This document shows, one piece after another, positions 35,400 through 46,852 of a DNA stretch of 64,000 nucleotides. A model generated the notes under the pieces. That model saw nothing but the letters and a program-made list of their open reading frames with translations, did not search any database and had not been told where the DNA came from. The position numbers were made by a program, and so were the translations under genes. The stretch is taken from positions 84,549,049 through 84,613,048 of the forward strand of contig CM068832.1 in assembly GCA_028554795.2 (NCBI GenBank). The letters run 5' to 3'. Source of the DNA: Sinohyriopsis cumingii (Eukaryota > Mollusca > Bivalvia > Unionida > Unionidae). Position 1 is the first letter of the stretch. The number at the start of each line of letters is the position of its first letter.

Positions 35400-36925
35400 G
35401 TATTCCCTTATTTTTAAAACCAGTGCAAATACACATGGGGTGGGTGGTGTGGTCTCACAAACATGTATATAAAGGAGGCCTTAACAGAGCACTGACATTA
35501 TCAGTGTTTTTAAGACAAGCAAGTTCAAGAAGCAGAATTCATTGACAAATGCATTTGAAGCACAGAAATAAATTGGAGAAGAAGCTATTGAAGTTCAGAT
35601 ATACCTCCTCCACAGATAAACTTGCCATGTATTTGCAGTTGGCAAACTATTTGTGTCCAAAGGAAATATATGGGAAGAGTTTATCTTCAGGTGTGAGAAT
35701 TTAGGTGTGTAAATTAAAATCTTTATCAACTACAAGTACACTAACACAAGCTTGTGTTTTTCACTTGATCATTTACCACTCACAATTTAGCTACAATTTC
35801 ACTATTGACATACATTTTTACTTGATCATTGAAAGGATAGATGTGGCTTTGTAAACTTAAATGAGGATTACAAATGTTGCCTTTTTACTTGCAAAATGTA
35901 TTTTACAGTACCTTGTTTGTCTACATTTCATGAATACTTGGATATGAACTAATTGCAAATAAAAAAAAGATTTACACCAGTTTATACTCAGAGTGAAAAC
36001 ATTGTTCAAATTTGTCAACAATAACTTTGGAGGTCATTTTTCATGTTATTTAAACATCAAAAGCCAACTTTCTTTGTAAAGTTGAATAGTTTTAAAATCT
36101 CCAAATGGATTATCTGGGTTTCAGAGATGGAATTAGTGTTGTACAAGCAGAGTATACAACCCCTTTTTGTTGTCAGAAAACAGAATCAAGTGTTTGGTGT
36201 ATTCTTCCCAGATCATTTTGAAAGGGATTAAACTTCCATGTAACTGTGCTATTATCAGCTGTCATATTAAAAATGATAATTAAAAATAGTGCCATGCCAA
36301 TCATCTATGCAATTTTTTCAGACTCAGTTGTATATTTGTAATTATTATTCTCAACAGTGTCATACAATTTTTCAGAAAACATTTTTACACAAATAATGTA
36401 ATAGTTTATTATCCTTCTAAACTGGTACTTTAAATTATTATTCCTGTAACTAACACACTAGCACAAATTTTAAGAAAGATGTCATGTGACCCTTTAAGCA
36501 TTGAAGACTTTACTTTAGAATCAGTTGTTAGAAAATATGTTTCCATTTGTCCTGTGTGGTTACAGGGCATTAGAATTGGGACCACTATGTTACACTAATA
36601 TGATTGTATGAAGTGATCAAAAGTGTATGAATGCTAAGAATTATTCTAACTGGGGATTCCAGCATGTATATAGGTTTTGGTTCTTTATCTCATATTTTTA
36701 TCTCCATGTAAATAAGATGTGAAACCAAAATCTGTTTTCCTGTTTGGCACCATCATGCCTGAACTAAGATGGTACACTGTAAAACCCATATCAATCAATC
36801 AACATTAAGTCAGTTTTTTAATTCAAATCCTAGACTTGTTAGTTGTTTTGGTAATGACAAACATTCATTTTAATAAACTGTAAAAATACGTTCTGAATAA
36901 ATATAGAGAAATCTCAAAGTGTACA
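35400..36925. other. Non-coding stretch, nothing recognised
   Basis: No exon, array or RNA gene seen. The frame 36043-36231 is not supported by splice sites or motifs. Confidence 0.3.
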
Positions 36926-37220
36926 GTTAAAACAGACCAAGTCCATTTCCTAGCTAAAAATTTTCTAAATCAACATTTCTGAGCTATCTCCAAGTTAAAA
37001 GAGTGACTAAGTTCTTATTTCTGAGGTTTTTTCGAGCCAAAAATAAACTAAGTTTTCATGTCCAAGGCTTTGTACAAGGCATTTCCTAGGTTTTTTTAAA
37101 TGTAAGAGATAATGTCCAAGGTTTGCTTATAAAACTTTGGACAATATATCGGCATTGCCCAAGGTTTCCCAGGTTTTAGGTCAAAATTCCAAGTATAACC
37201 TCAGAAAATTTACAGCCGGG

Positions 37221-38427
37221 ACATTCTTGTTGAGTATATAAGTTTCATCTTTTGAGACCCAAGTCATTTGATGTAAATTGATTTACATAAATTTATCATA
37301 AATGTACCACAAGAGAAAATTTGGAGTTTTAGATGGAATGTAGTTTACAGAAGACATTTTAACCCTATAATGATTTTATATTTTTTTACCATTTCCTTTA
37401 ATATTTATTCTAGAGAATGATAACTATCTTTCCCTTTTAACCTTTTACTTTGTTGCATTTCATGTTTACAGTTGTCTTCCTAAAGTAATTTTTAATAGCA
37501 GTAATACATTTTCTACTATTATTGCATGCTACACCTTTTCCTGGTGCTAGTCCCCAGTCTAATGACATTATTGTCTGCTCCAATTAGCAGTTTGAGATCT
37601 AGAATAAAAAATAATAGGATCCCGGTCTTATACTTTTATCCATTTTCTACAGTCAGAGTAACATTCATATTTTCCTTGGAATTCATGTATTTCTACACAT
37701 CTTTTTGGTGATCAACACCTCATCAGTTTAGATGTCATTTTGGTATTTCTTGCATCATATACTTTTTTGTGTTGCATTTGTTTATTTCTCCGAGGTCCTT
37801 GATTAATTTTCATCTAGGTCCATTTTCATTGATTTTGAGCACATTGCTAGTTATGTGGTACTTGTGCTTCACCCTTCTAATTGTTCCGACCCTTTGATTG
37901 TTCTAGTTCATTGTTGTATTTATGTATTTCCTCAGAATTTAATAATGGGTCAAGATGTTGTAAAGTGGGGAGATAAGAGGGCACTCATACCTGCTGTCTT
38001 ATGTGTGCATCATTTATATTCATGGATGGATGCCCTGTGCGCTGTTTGTGTCCTGATGAGGTTTGGGACTTGGTGGAGTGTGGGTCAGAAATAAGGATCA
38101 TGCCTTGTCCACTTCTGAAGAATTCTACCACCTCCATTATTACGAGGGATCAACAATATTTTCCAGTGTATGGAAGTCATCTGCTGCTAAGGCATTTCCC
38201 AGTAGTTAGCAGCTTCCATAAATGTGCTTGTCCTGGTTATTTATTTGTAATAGTTTCCATTTAATTTCCATACTATATCCAGGCCCCATTTTGAACAATT
38301 ATTGAAAGCAGTATTCATATAAAAATGAAAAGCCCCAGCTCATCACAAATGTACGAGACTTTCATGTAAGATAATTACAGTAAAATTCAGTGTTGAAAGA
38401 TCATAGCTTTGAGAGACCACCTGTACA
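37221..38427. other. Non-coding stretch with one weak coding-like patch
   Basis: Around 38001-38264 a frame contains CPDEVWDLVECGSEIRIMPC, with several Cys and no recognised family. It has no clear splice sites and may be debris of an element. Otherwise nothing seen. Confidence 0.25.
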
Positions 38428-38497
38428 GAGAGATCACATTCTCAAAGCATAGGTTGATTGATTAATATCAGTCTGTGCTTTGAGAATGTGATCTCTC
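38428..38497. repeat. Perfect 22-bp inverted repeat with 26-bp loop
   Basis: The arms 38428-38449 and 38476-38497 (core agatcacattctcaaagca) are exact reverse complements. This is a strong cruciform or RNA hairpin, probably the end of a small inverted-repeat element. Confidence 0.85.
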
Positions 38498-38806
38498 GAT
38501 ACCAAAATGTGTAAAAAAAGAACTTTATCAAAGCTTTTACTATGGTTTTAGTTTTAATACTCCTCAATGGAATTGCCTCTGGAAATCTTTGGTCTTGGGT
38601 AAGTGTCCAACAGTACTTCATCTCCTTAGTGTTAAGGTCAAGAATAATGAAGATTGGCACCAATATAATCCATGCAGTGATCTTAGAAATGCTAAATTTT
38701 CTTGTGGTACATACATTGTTTAAGGAGAATAAAAATGGCAACAAATTAATGTGAAAGGATTTGATCAGATAATGTGCACATTTTTTAATTTTAAAACAAT
38801 GTAAGT

Positions 38807-39720
38807 TTGGTCAGTAGGTGTAACTTTGTCCATTTGCATGCTAAAAATCAGGTCGTTTTTAATCCTCCCTCTATCAAAAGTAAACATTCCCAAGTAAACA
38901 TTGAAGATATTTTAAGCACTTGGTCTGATCTGTTTTTAGAATTTGTTAATAAACACGAACCTTTGAAGACAAATAGAGTTAAGTATAATCATCAACCTGA
39001 CTGGGTCAACACAGAAATTTTAGATACAGGAACTATGAAAAGACGAAACCACTTGAAATCTGTAGGTGAAGAAGATGAATACAAAATCTGGAGAAATAAA
39101 TTAAGCAAAATGATTAAACAAGGAAAGAGAATTCTTGCAAACATTGCCTCCAAAATTACAGAATATAAGTTAGACTCTGATCATTCAGAGCTAAAAAGTG
39201 TTTGTTCCACAAAAGTTCCAAATTGTACTAAATTTAAATCGTGAAGATGAATTCCCCGAGTTGCCAAAAAAGACATGGATGTTTCTAAATCTGTGGGACT
39301 TGATATGGTTTAGTACATCTTATGGTAGCTGCATCTGCTATTGCTGATAGTATTACCTTTCTATGTAATCACAGTTTGAGAACAATTCAGTTTCCTCACT
39401 GATGGAAAAGGGCAAGGTAACACCACTACTTAAAGTGTGATCAAAATAGGATATAAACAACTGTTGACCAATATCAATTTTTCCATCCCTTTACAAAGTA
39501 CTAGAAAAGCATGTACTTGGTTATTTTATGACTTGTCTCAAAGATCACACAATCTACTTCATGAAAATCAATCTGGCCTTCAAAAAGATCATTCTTGTGA
39601 AATTACTCTTATCTCCATGTGTTCACAACTCTGGATTAAGCTTGCCATTAAAATGTGCATATATTTGCCAACAGTATTGTCAGGCAAAGTCAACAAATGA
39701 CCAGGAACTAGTCCATCATT
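38807..39720 (+). pseudogene. CR1/L2-like LINE fragment, endonuclease-RT junction, decayed
   Basis: The frame 38807-39244 contains IEDILSTWSDLFLEFVNKHE, PLKTNRVKYNHQPDWVN and KIWRNKLSKMIKQGKR, the linker between the endonuclease and RT domains of CR1/L2-like elements. After frameshifts, RT domain pieces follow in order (ENQSGLQKDHSCEITLISMC at about 39560-39620). There is no intact catalytic core. It overlaps in protein coverage with the start of the better LINE copy at 41262, so the two are separate insertions. Confidence 0.7.
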
Positions 39721-39993
39721 TAATTTATTTGTATCAACTGAAACCCACTAAATTATGGCACCAGGGGCCATTATAGGTCAATATGTTGTTTTGTAATGTG
39801 CATTATTGGTATCCATGCACATTAGTCATACTTTTATCATGATTCTGGATCAGGCTTTTTATATTCCTATGGGCTAAGCAAATGTGGTTTAGGATCAGAT
39901 ATATTATACCCGTTTTGGCAAACCAACTGTATTTGGATCAGGTCTGTTATACCCCTATGGTTTGGGATCCTATTGATTATTACCCCAATGGGT

Positions 39994-40520
39994 AAAACCA
40001 TTTTTGCTTGCCAAAGTTCCGATGTGTAAAACCTATCTACACATTGGCAGATCGAACAGATATGTCAGTGCTCTGTCCTTGTGCCAAGTATGGGGATTCA
40101 TAATCAGCTCCCTTAGTAATATGTAGTGCCAAGTAACCAGTAGCAAATTAAGTAACAGTGGTGTATTGTACATAGGCCAGAAATGGTGGAGGCAATTGAA
40201 TTTAATAGGATACATTGTAAGTTTAACATTGAAAGTATGACTAAGTACCAGAGAGAAGCCATTACAGGTGTAATGGAGGGAAAGGATATATTTCTATTTT
40301 ACGGCAGTGCAGAATTGCTTATTTATGAGTCCATTCCAGTTGTCTGCTCTTCTTGTCTCAATCATGTAGGAACAGTGTTCAGATTTGAACAACTTTATTT
40401 TGACTTGATGTGGTGGTTTGCCACCACATCCAATGAAATTCACAGACTCAAAGTACTGAAATATCTGTTCGATCTACCAGGGTGTAGATAGGGTTTACAT
40501 ATCAGAACCTTGGCTAGTGA
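39994..40520. mobile_element. Inverted-repeat element carrying a helicase-like fragment
   Basis: A left arm with gatgtgtaaaacctatctac at 40021 and a right arm ending gtgtagatagggtttacata (40482-40501) pair over at least 49 bp (40021-40069 with 40455-40503, about six mismatches). The pairing extends outward with more mismatches to about 75 bp. The 390 bp between the arms contain an open frame with RecQ-like sequence. Left of it, 39840-39990 has two or three diverged copies of a ggatcaggt.tattatacccct phrase. Confidence 0.6.
40183..40491 (+). pseudogene. RecQ-like helicase N-terminal fragment inside the inverted-repeat element
   Basis: The frame starts at ATG 40183 and reads FNRIHCKFNIESMTKYQREA, ITGVMEGKDIFLFYGSAELL, IYESIPVVCSS. 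The order Q-rich motif 0 (YQREAI), GKD, loop, then I.YESIPVV matches the N-terminal part of RecQ helicases. Where the Walker A loop should read as Gly-x-Gly-Lys-Ser there is YGSAEL, so ATP binding is lost. The frame then runs into the right arm of the inverted repeat and ends at about 40491. It is probably a captured gene fragment or the remains of an element's own helicase. Confidence 0.5.
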
Positions 40521-41032
40521 AGATGGGGTAAAATGTGCTTGGGCTTAGCTTGGACAACATTTACATTGTTCATGGTATAGAGGACAATCTATTCATTGCA
40601 GGCGGTACTCCAATAATAGTTGTGTTGTTTATATTGATCACATGTGAATTGATGTCATCAACCCACTGCCATACCCATTTAATCTTACATCACTGATGTG
40701 GTATTCAAAACAATGTTCAGTACATACTTCTGGATCACATGGTAATACCCAGAATGGAACTATTTTAGTATCTTTTGGACGTCTACATATTGACATTTTA
40801 CAATACAGTAAAGCAAACTTTTATTCTAATTTCATTCATGCTGTGAAGCTGAAAATATGCTAAAAGCATAAATTAAGGGATGCATAATAAACGCAAGACT
40901 GCATTCATGTCTTGTTCTGAGTTGAGAATAGAACTTGTTCAATATAGTTGATGATTGTCTTGTCTTAATGATTTTACACCTTATCAAACATTCTTTTCTC
41001 CTGTTGCAGCATAACATGCAAGTAGGATTGCT
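40521..41032. other. Non-coding stretch, nothing recognised
   Basis: A+T-rich sequence with no feature that I can support. Confidence 0.35.
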
Positions 41033-41060
41033 TTTGTGTGTGTGTGTGTGTGTGTGTGTG
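41033..41060. repeat. (TG)n microsatellite
   Basis: About 13 TG dinucleotides in a row. Confidence 0.95.
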
Positions 41061-41261
41061 CATAATATATTCAAGAATTTGACACACATTAATAATGTAC
41101 ATAAAGTGTTCATTCTAAAAGTACAGAAGTGGAGCTTAATGGGCCCTACGAATTCAAAAAGTTGTCATTTAGGTAAAATGGTGATGCAAATTCTCTTAAC
41201 TTCATCATTTTGCTTCAAAAAAGTCATACACATATCATTATCACATGTAGTCCGATTGTGG

Positions 41262-43399
41262 ATTTATTAATTTCTGCAATAAATACAAACACCAAATTAC
41301 ACCCAAGTGGATTACCCCTGAGATCAATGAGGCTAGGCACCTAAGAGATAATTTCCACAAGAAAAAATACATGAAAAGCTATAGAAAGTGGAGAAATAAA
41401 ACTAAGCCCCTGATAGATAAGGCAAAAGAGAACTACTATAAACAGGCTATTAAAGAAATTAAGAGTACCAAAACATTGTGGAAGCATCTAAAAGAGCTGA
41501 ACCAACCCAAGAACAGTTGTCTTTTCCTAGACTTGAGCAAAATGATGATATAGCAACATCTGTACAAGACATTGTGGAAATGTTCAACAATTTCTTCATA
41601 AGCATCTCCAGTAACAGAATTCAGAACCAGACTAACATCCCAATTGAACCTGATGCTCTTCTATTATTTATAAGAGCTAAAATTCCTGATGATAATTATT
41701 TTTCAGTAGTTAATGTTAGTGAAGCTGATGTTTTTGATATGCTAATTAAGGTTAACATTAATAAATCCTCTGGATTGGATGGTATTGGTCCACGAATTCT
41801 TAAAATTGCTGCACCAGTAATAACAAAGTCACTAACGCATATCATAAATTTAAGTATAATGAGTGGTAATTTTCCAGAAACACTGACATGTGCAAAGGTT
41901 ACACCTATCTTTAAGAAAGGAGAAATGGAGGATCCAGGAAATTACAGACCAATATCAATTCTACCTGCATTGTCAAAACTATGTGAAAAGCATGTAGCCA
42001 TTCAGGTCTATAAATTTTTCAAAACATACTCTCTATTTCATAAAACGCAATCTGGATTGAGAAAGTATCACTCGTGCCAAACAGAACTTACCAAATTAAT
42101 TGATCTTTGGCTGAAGGAAAAGGAAAATGGACATATGACTGGGATTGTTTTCCTTGACTTCAAGAAAACCTTTGATCTTGTTGATCATGAAATTCTGCTG
42201 CTAAAGTTGAACTGTTACAGGTTTGACAATCCTTCTTTAAACTGGTTTAGATCATACCTAAACCAAAGGTCTCAACAAGTCAGCATTGGCAATATTAGCT
42301 CTCAAACTCGCACTATTCATTCAGGAGTCCCTCAAGGCTCAGTTTTGGGCCCTCTCCTCTTCCTTATCTATATCAATGATCTACCATTAAATAATGAATC
42401 CACAAACACAGATTTGTTTGCAGATGATGCAACCTTGTATACATCTAGTTCTCATACTGAAGTTATCCAAATGAGATTAAATTCAGACCTTATTAGAGTC
42501 CAAAACTGGGCACAACAAAATAGGATGGTAATTAATGAAGGTAAAACAAAATGTATGATTTTGGGGACATCACAAAAGTTACACAAGTCAGGGAACCCAA
42601 AACTATCTCTTGCAATAAATAATCATCCATTAGAAAATGTCAAACATGAAAGGCTTGTAGGTGTGTCTGTAGATAATAATTTATTATGGAATGACCATAT
42701 TGATAAGCTTTGTAAAACACTGTTATCCAAAATTGCCCTTCTCAGCAGAATCAAGAAATATTTACCTATAGAAACTCGCAATCTATACTACAAGTCATAT
42801 ATTCTTCCAACAATGGATTATTGTTCTAATGTATGGGGAAACTGTGCTAAATCTGAGCTTGACAGGATTTATAAACTTCAGAAACGAGCAGCACATGTAA
42901 CTTTAGATGCATCTGTTGATCATCCCTCAAAAGCATTATTTACAGAACTCAAATTGTTCACAATATACGACAGGATAGATTTTCACAAGGCAGTTATTTT
43001 ATATAAATGTCTACATGAAACTGCACCAGAGTATCTTCAGGACTTATTCAGGCCTTTTTCAACACAATACCAGTTGAGATCAATATCACATGGAAACCTT
43101 CTAATACCAAAACCAAGAACAGAGCAATTTAAAAAGAGTTTTCAATACTCTGGTACAGTTCTCTGGAATAAGCTTCCACTACATGTAAAATCTGCTGAAA
43201 ATATTAGAGTATTTAAGAAAAGATATCATGAGCATGTATGTATTTCTAATAGATAATGGAATTTAGTAGTTTAATACTAAACATGTTAAAATAAACACTA
43301 ATTATTGCTATCTCATATAATGTGCATTGTTATACTCTCCTTAAGAGGGCCTCAAGGGAGAATAGTCCTTGACTAATGAGTCACTCTCTATAAATAAAG

Positions 43400-43430
<31 letters not shown>
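41262..43430 (+). mobile_element. 5'-truncated CR1/L2-like non-LTR retrotransposon with nearly intact reverse transcriptase
   Basis: Coding starts abruptly near 41262 in the linker (ITPKWITPEINEARHLRDNF), shifts frame once near 41520, and then continues as a 592-codon frame 41478-43256. RT motifs in order: KVTPIFKKGEMEDPGNYRPI (about 41896-41955), FLDFKKTFDLVDHEIL (about 42151-42198), GVPQGSVLGPLLFLIYINDL (about 42325-42384), FADDATLY (about 42418-42441; the catalytic box is FADD instead of YADD), then HERLVGVSVDNNLLWNDHID and YCSNVWGNC of the C-terminal domain. The 3' UTR ends in an (ATT)n tail at about 43404-43430, as in CR1/L2-type elements. The endonuclease is missing. This is the youngest LINE in the window and shares its 3' half with the copy at 21629. 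Confidence 0.9.
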
Positions 43431-43434
<4 letters not shown>

Positions 43435-45560
43435 GCTTTAAATTAATTACAATTTCTTTTCTGACCACTTTGAAGGTCACAGTTAATTTGGGGATTGACC
43501 ATTTAATTTTTAGAGGAGATGAAAGAGGGTGGTGAGATGTTATTTCCACCCATGATATTTTTCCAGATTATATTTTGAATTATGTTTTTAATCCCTGTAA
43601 ATAAAATGGGAATAAATTATGCAGTGTTTTTACTGAAGATTTCATCTTTTTTCTTGTTTCATTTTCAGTAGATAATCATAGAGCATGTGATTAAATTAAT
43701 CAAATTCAGTAAGATATTTCTATAAGCCAATGAAATTGGTAGCCATATGTTTCTTTGGTTATGATCGCACTCTATTCAGTAAGCATGGGATTCAGTCCAG
43801 TATAAAATCAGTTTATCTGTTTTCTCAGGCACATTTAATGTAACCTACAGTGTCATGCAGGGAGAATATTCATTCACCAAAATGAAGAATAAGGGTCAAA
43901 CTGTCATTGGTGTAAGGATGTAGTCTAGAATGAAGATTGCATTCCTGTACATTATTTTGCATAATTAAGGCTCAATGTAAATTTAGAGAATTTTCAATAT
44001 GTTGATCCAAAATTAGAAATGAAATAAATTCACTTATTATTGCATACAGAATGACTTCATTTTCTTATTATTTAGTCATGTTTTGAGACTGTGATTAAAT
44101 CTTGAACCATTTAGTTTTTTTTCTGTCTGTACAAGTTATCTCAGTTAATGTAGCAGTCCTAATACTATGGTCAATATCAAATGTGCTTCTTTACATTTAT
44201 TAGCTCTGTATTGATATTACAAATGCACAGTAAGTATTTAACCTTAAGTTGAAACCTGTCTTGAGGGGAAAACCCTTCTCCCAATCAAGAATGGTCTCTC
44301 AGGATGTGTGGTCTTTCATTAGAGGTGATAAAAATAAATGATACAACTGATCTTTGCATAGAAAATCAGGTCTTTCATAACAGGTGGTCTTCCAAAACAA
44401 TGTTATTTCAAGACAGATTTTATTTACAGTAGATTTAAGAATGACGACAAAATTTTATATATTTCCTGAATAATTATAACTCCATCTAAATTCGAAGAAA
44501 TTTTCAAAATCTTTTTCAAAAATGAATGTAAAACTTTGTTATTATTTTATACCAAAGTGTATTTGTTTTATTATTTCATATCAAAGTGTATTTGTTTTAT
44601 TATTTCATACCAAAGTGTATTTGTTTTCTGATTATTAAATCTGATGCTTCTGGTTCTTTTAAATCATCCGTCAGTCTCACATATATCCTTTGATACATGT
44701 AGTAATGACTGGTACTTGATGTTTAACAATTGCCAGACAGTACTCTGCAGTCCATATTAACAGTGATTAATACAGTTGGATTTTAGTTGGGTATACAGTT
44801 TTTATTGTACATACATTTATTATATTAGCTTGTCTTGTATTTATCCACTTCTGGAAAAATTTACGTTTTTCTTTATTTCCATGCTTTATTGTAAGAATAT
44901 GTTCATACCCTCTGTCTGTCCATTCATCCATCTGTCCACCAACAACACTCTCCTAAGTTACTTAGAGGAAATTAATTATGGTACACAACTTATTCCTTGC
45001 ATGACAATGGGTATACAATACATTTAAGTTTACTTTTGATGGTCCCTGGGAGGTAGTCAAAGATCATAATGTGAAAAATGATGAAATTATTTGAATGCTA
45101 CTTGTCAGAATTGTACATGCATATCTTGGAGAAAGATACTTCCTACAATGAAATCTTTATAAGTGAGTCTCCAAAGGCTAGAGCTAGCTGTAATATAGAG
45201 ATGACCAGTTTATGGATGTTAATTTTGTACAAAAATGTATTTGGTATTGTAAAATGTGGTTTCTATATAAAACTGGCTGTTTTAAAGATGTGACTGTTAA
45301 AGCTGGATTCACTCAATGTAAACGTACTTTGGATTACAACCATCATGTCACAATTTGGAATTAGCGACTAGGATTGTGGGAGGTAATATGTCATAAAAAT
45401 TGTAAAGATTTGCCATGGTGGGCAATAGAAGCAGCCCAAGGTTTTGGGTTCTTTTAGCTCTAATGGACATAGACCAGAAGAACTGTATGAATTAGTCCAT
45501 TGTATGACCATTGTCCAGTCATCCATCCATCCATTAGCACAAGTTTGTTAACCCTACTCA
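43431..45560. other. Intronic sequence with minor repeats
   Basis: No exon seen. There is a 35-bp triplet at about 44545-44630 (accaaagtgtatttgtttta repeated). A possible small inverted-repeat element at about 44235-44425 has 9-bp ends ctgtcttga/tcaagacag. Confidence 0.4.
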
Positions 45561-46650
45561 GCATGAACTATTTAAATGGTTGCTATGAAGCTGTACATGC
45601 ATTCATCCCATGGTCTAGATGGTCCTGAATGAAAATAGTGCCACTCAGACATCCAATATGGCTGTGGCAGTGACTGTCTTGAAAATCTTGTAACTTACTA
45701 CTCCTCCTGTGTTGATGTTCTGATCAGGGTTTTCTCTAAAAGACTTCATTTGATGTCTAGTTGGTCCTTAATAAAAATGGGTCTGATCTGATCATATAAC
45801 TGCTTCTGAATGGAAAGCCAGATTGATGTGGGGTTTTACCAGAAGACTTCTTATGTTGTCTGGTTGGTCACAGATGAAAATGGTGCTGAACTGACACCCT
45901 ATGGGGCCATCATGAAAATCCAATTATCGCTGCTTCTCCTGAATGGCTGGTGATATGATGGTTTTCACTGAAAGATTTCTAATGATTCCTTGTTGATCTT
46001 AAATGAAAATAGTGCCAATCTGATGTTCAATATGGCTGTTCAAGTGGCCATCTTGAAAATCTTGTTAATGCTAATTTTCCTGATTGAAAAGTAATATTAC
46101 CATCAGGTCATTACTGCAAATACTTATTACGATGTCCGAGTGGTCACATATGAAAGGGTGCTGATCTGTTATTCGATAAGACTGCCACATCCTTCTGACT
46201 GGATGTTACTGTCAATGTGGAGGTTTTACTTAAGAATTTCTTATGTTTACTTGGACATTCAGTATTCTTGATAATCTTGTTCTCAATATTTATCCTGAAT
46301 CAATGCTTATATCTGCATGGGAGTTTCACTGAAGGACCTCTGATTATGTCTCTTTGGTCGTAAGTGAACAGTTTGCCAATCTGACTTTTACTATGACTGC
46401 CACAATGGCCATCCTGAAATCTTCTTACCTCTACTTCTCCTAGATGACTGATCTTATGAATATTAGTCTTTCACCAAAAGACTTGATATAATGTTTTCTT
46501 GGTAACAAATATAAACGGTGCCAGTCTGATATTGAATATAGCCACCATCTCATCAATCTAGAAAATCTTGCTACCATGGCTCTTTCTAAACATAAAGTCA
46601 TCAACATGAGGTTTACACTATAAAATTTCTTATTATAATGCTTATTGATC
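45560..46650. repeat. Diverged ~170-bp satellite (family S2), about seven units
   Basis: Units share the blocks aatatggctg, cc.tcttgaaaatcttgtta, tctcctgaatg, ttttcactgaaagactt, ttggtc.taaatgaaaatgg and tgccaatctgat. It lies directly before the acceptor of the large repeat exon. Confidence 0.6.
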
Positions 46651-46852
46651 TTAAAATGGTGCCTTTATAGCGGCTAATTTGAAAGAATTCTTTAAAGATG
46701 GTTTCAATGCTCTGTAGTTAAAAGAATGAAAAGTCTTTTGTTGAATACCTAGAAGTTCTTGTCAGTCACCTCATGATACTCTTGTTGTTTCTATAAGGAA
46801 GGCTGTAATACATTCTTTTATATCTTTTCATTGAATCTTGCATTTCTACTAG

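Larger units (their letters stand above)
30431..37220. mobile_element. Possible 6.8-kb DNA transposon with inverted ends rich in subterminal repeats
   Basis: The left end (ccccggctgtatatattccg, 30431 on) and the right end (reverse complement tcccggctgtaaattttctg, ending 37220) match at about 20 of 24 positions. Both are followed inward by about 300 bp of repeated CCGAGG/CCTAGG/CCAAGG-containing text (30431-30790; 36930-37220). The flanks aca at 30428-30430 and 37221-37223 could be a 3-bp target duplication. Two minus-strand candidate exons lie inside. The alternative is two independent copies of a short repeat in opposite orientation. No recognised transposase motif was found. Confidence 0.4.
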
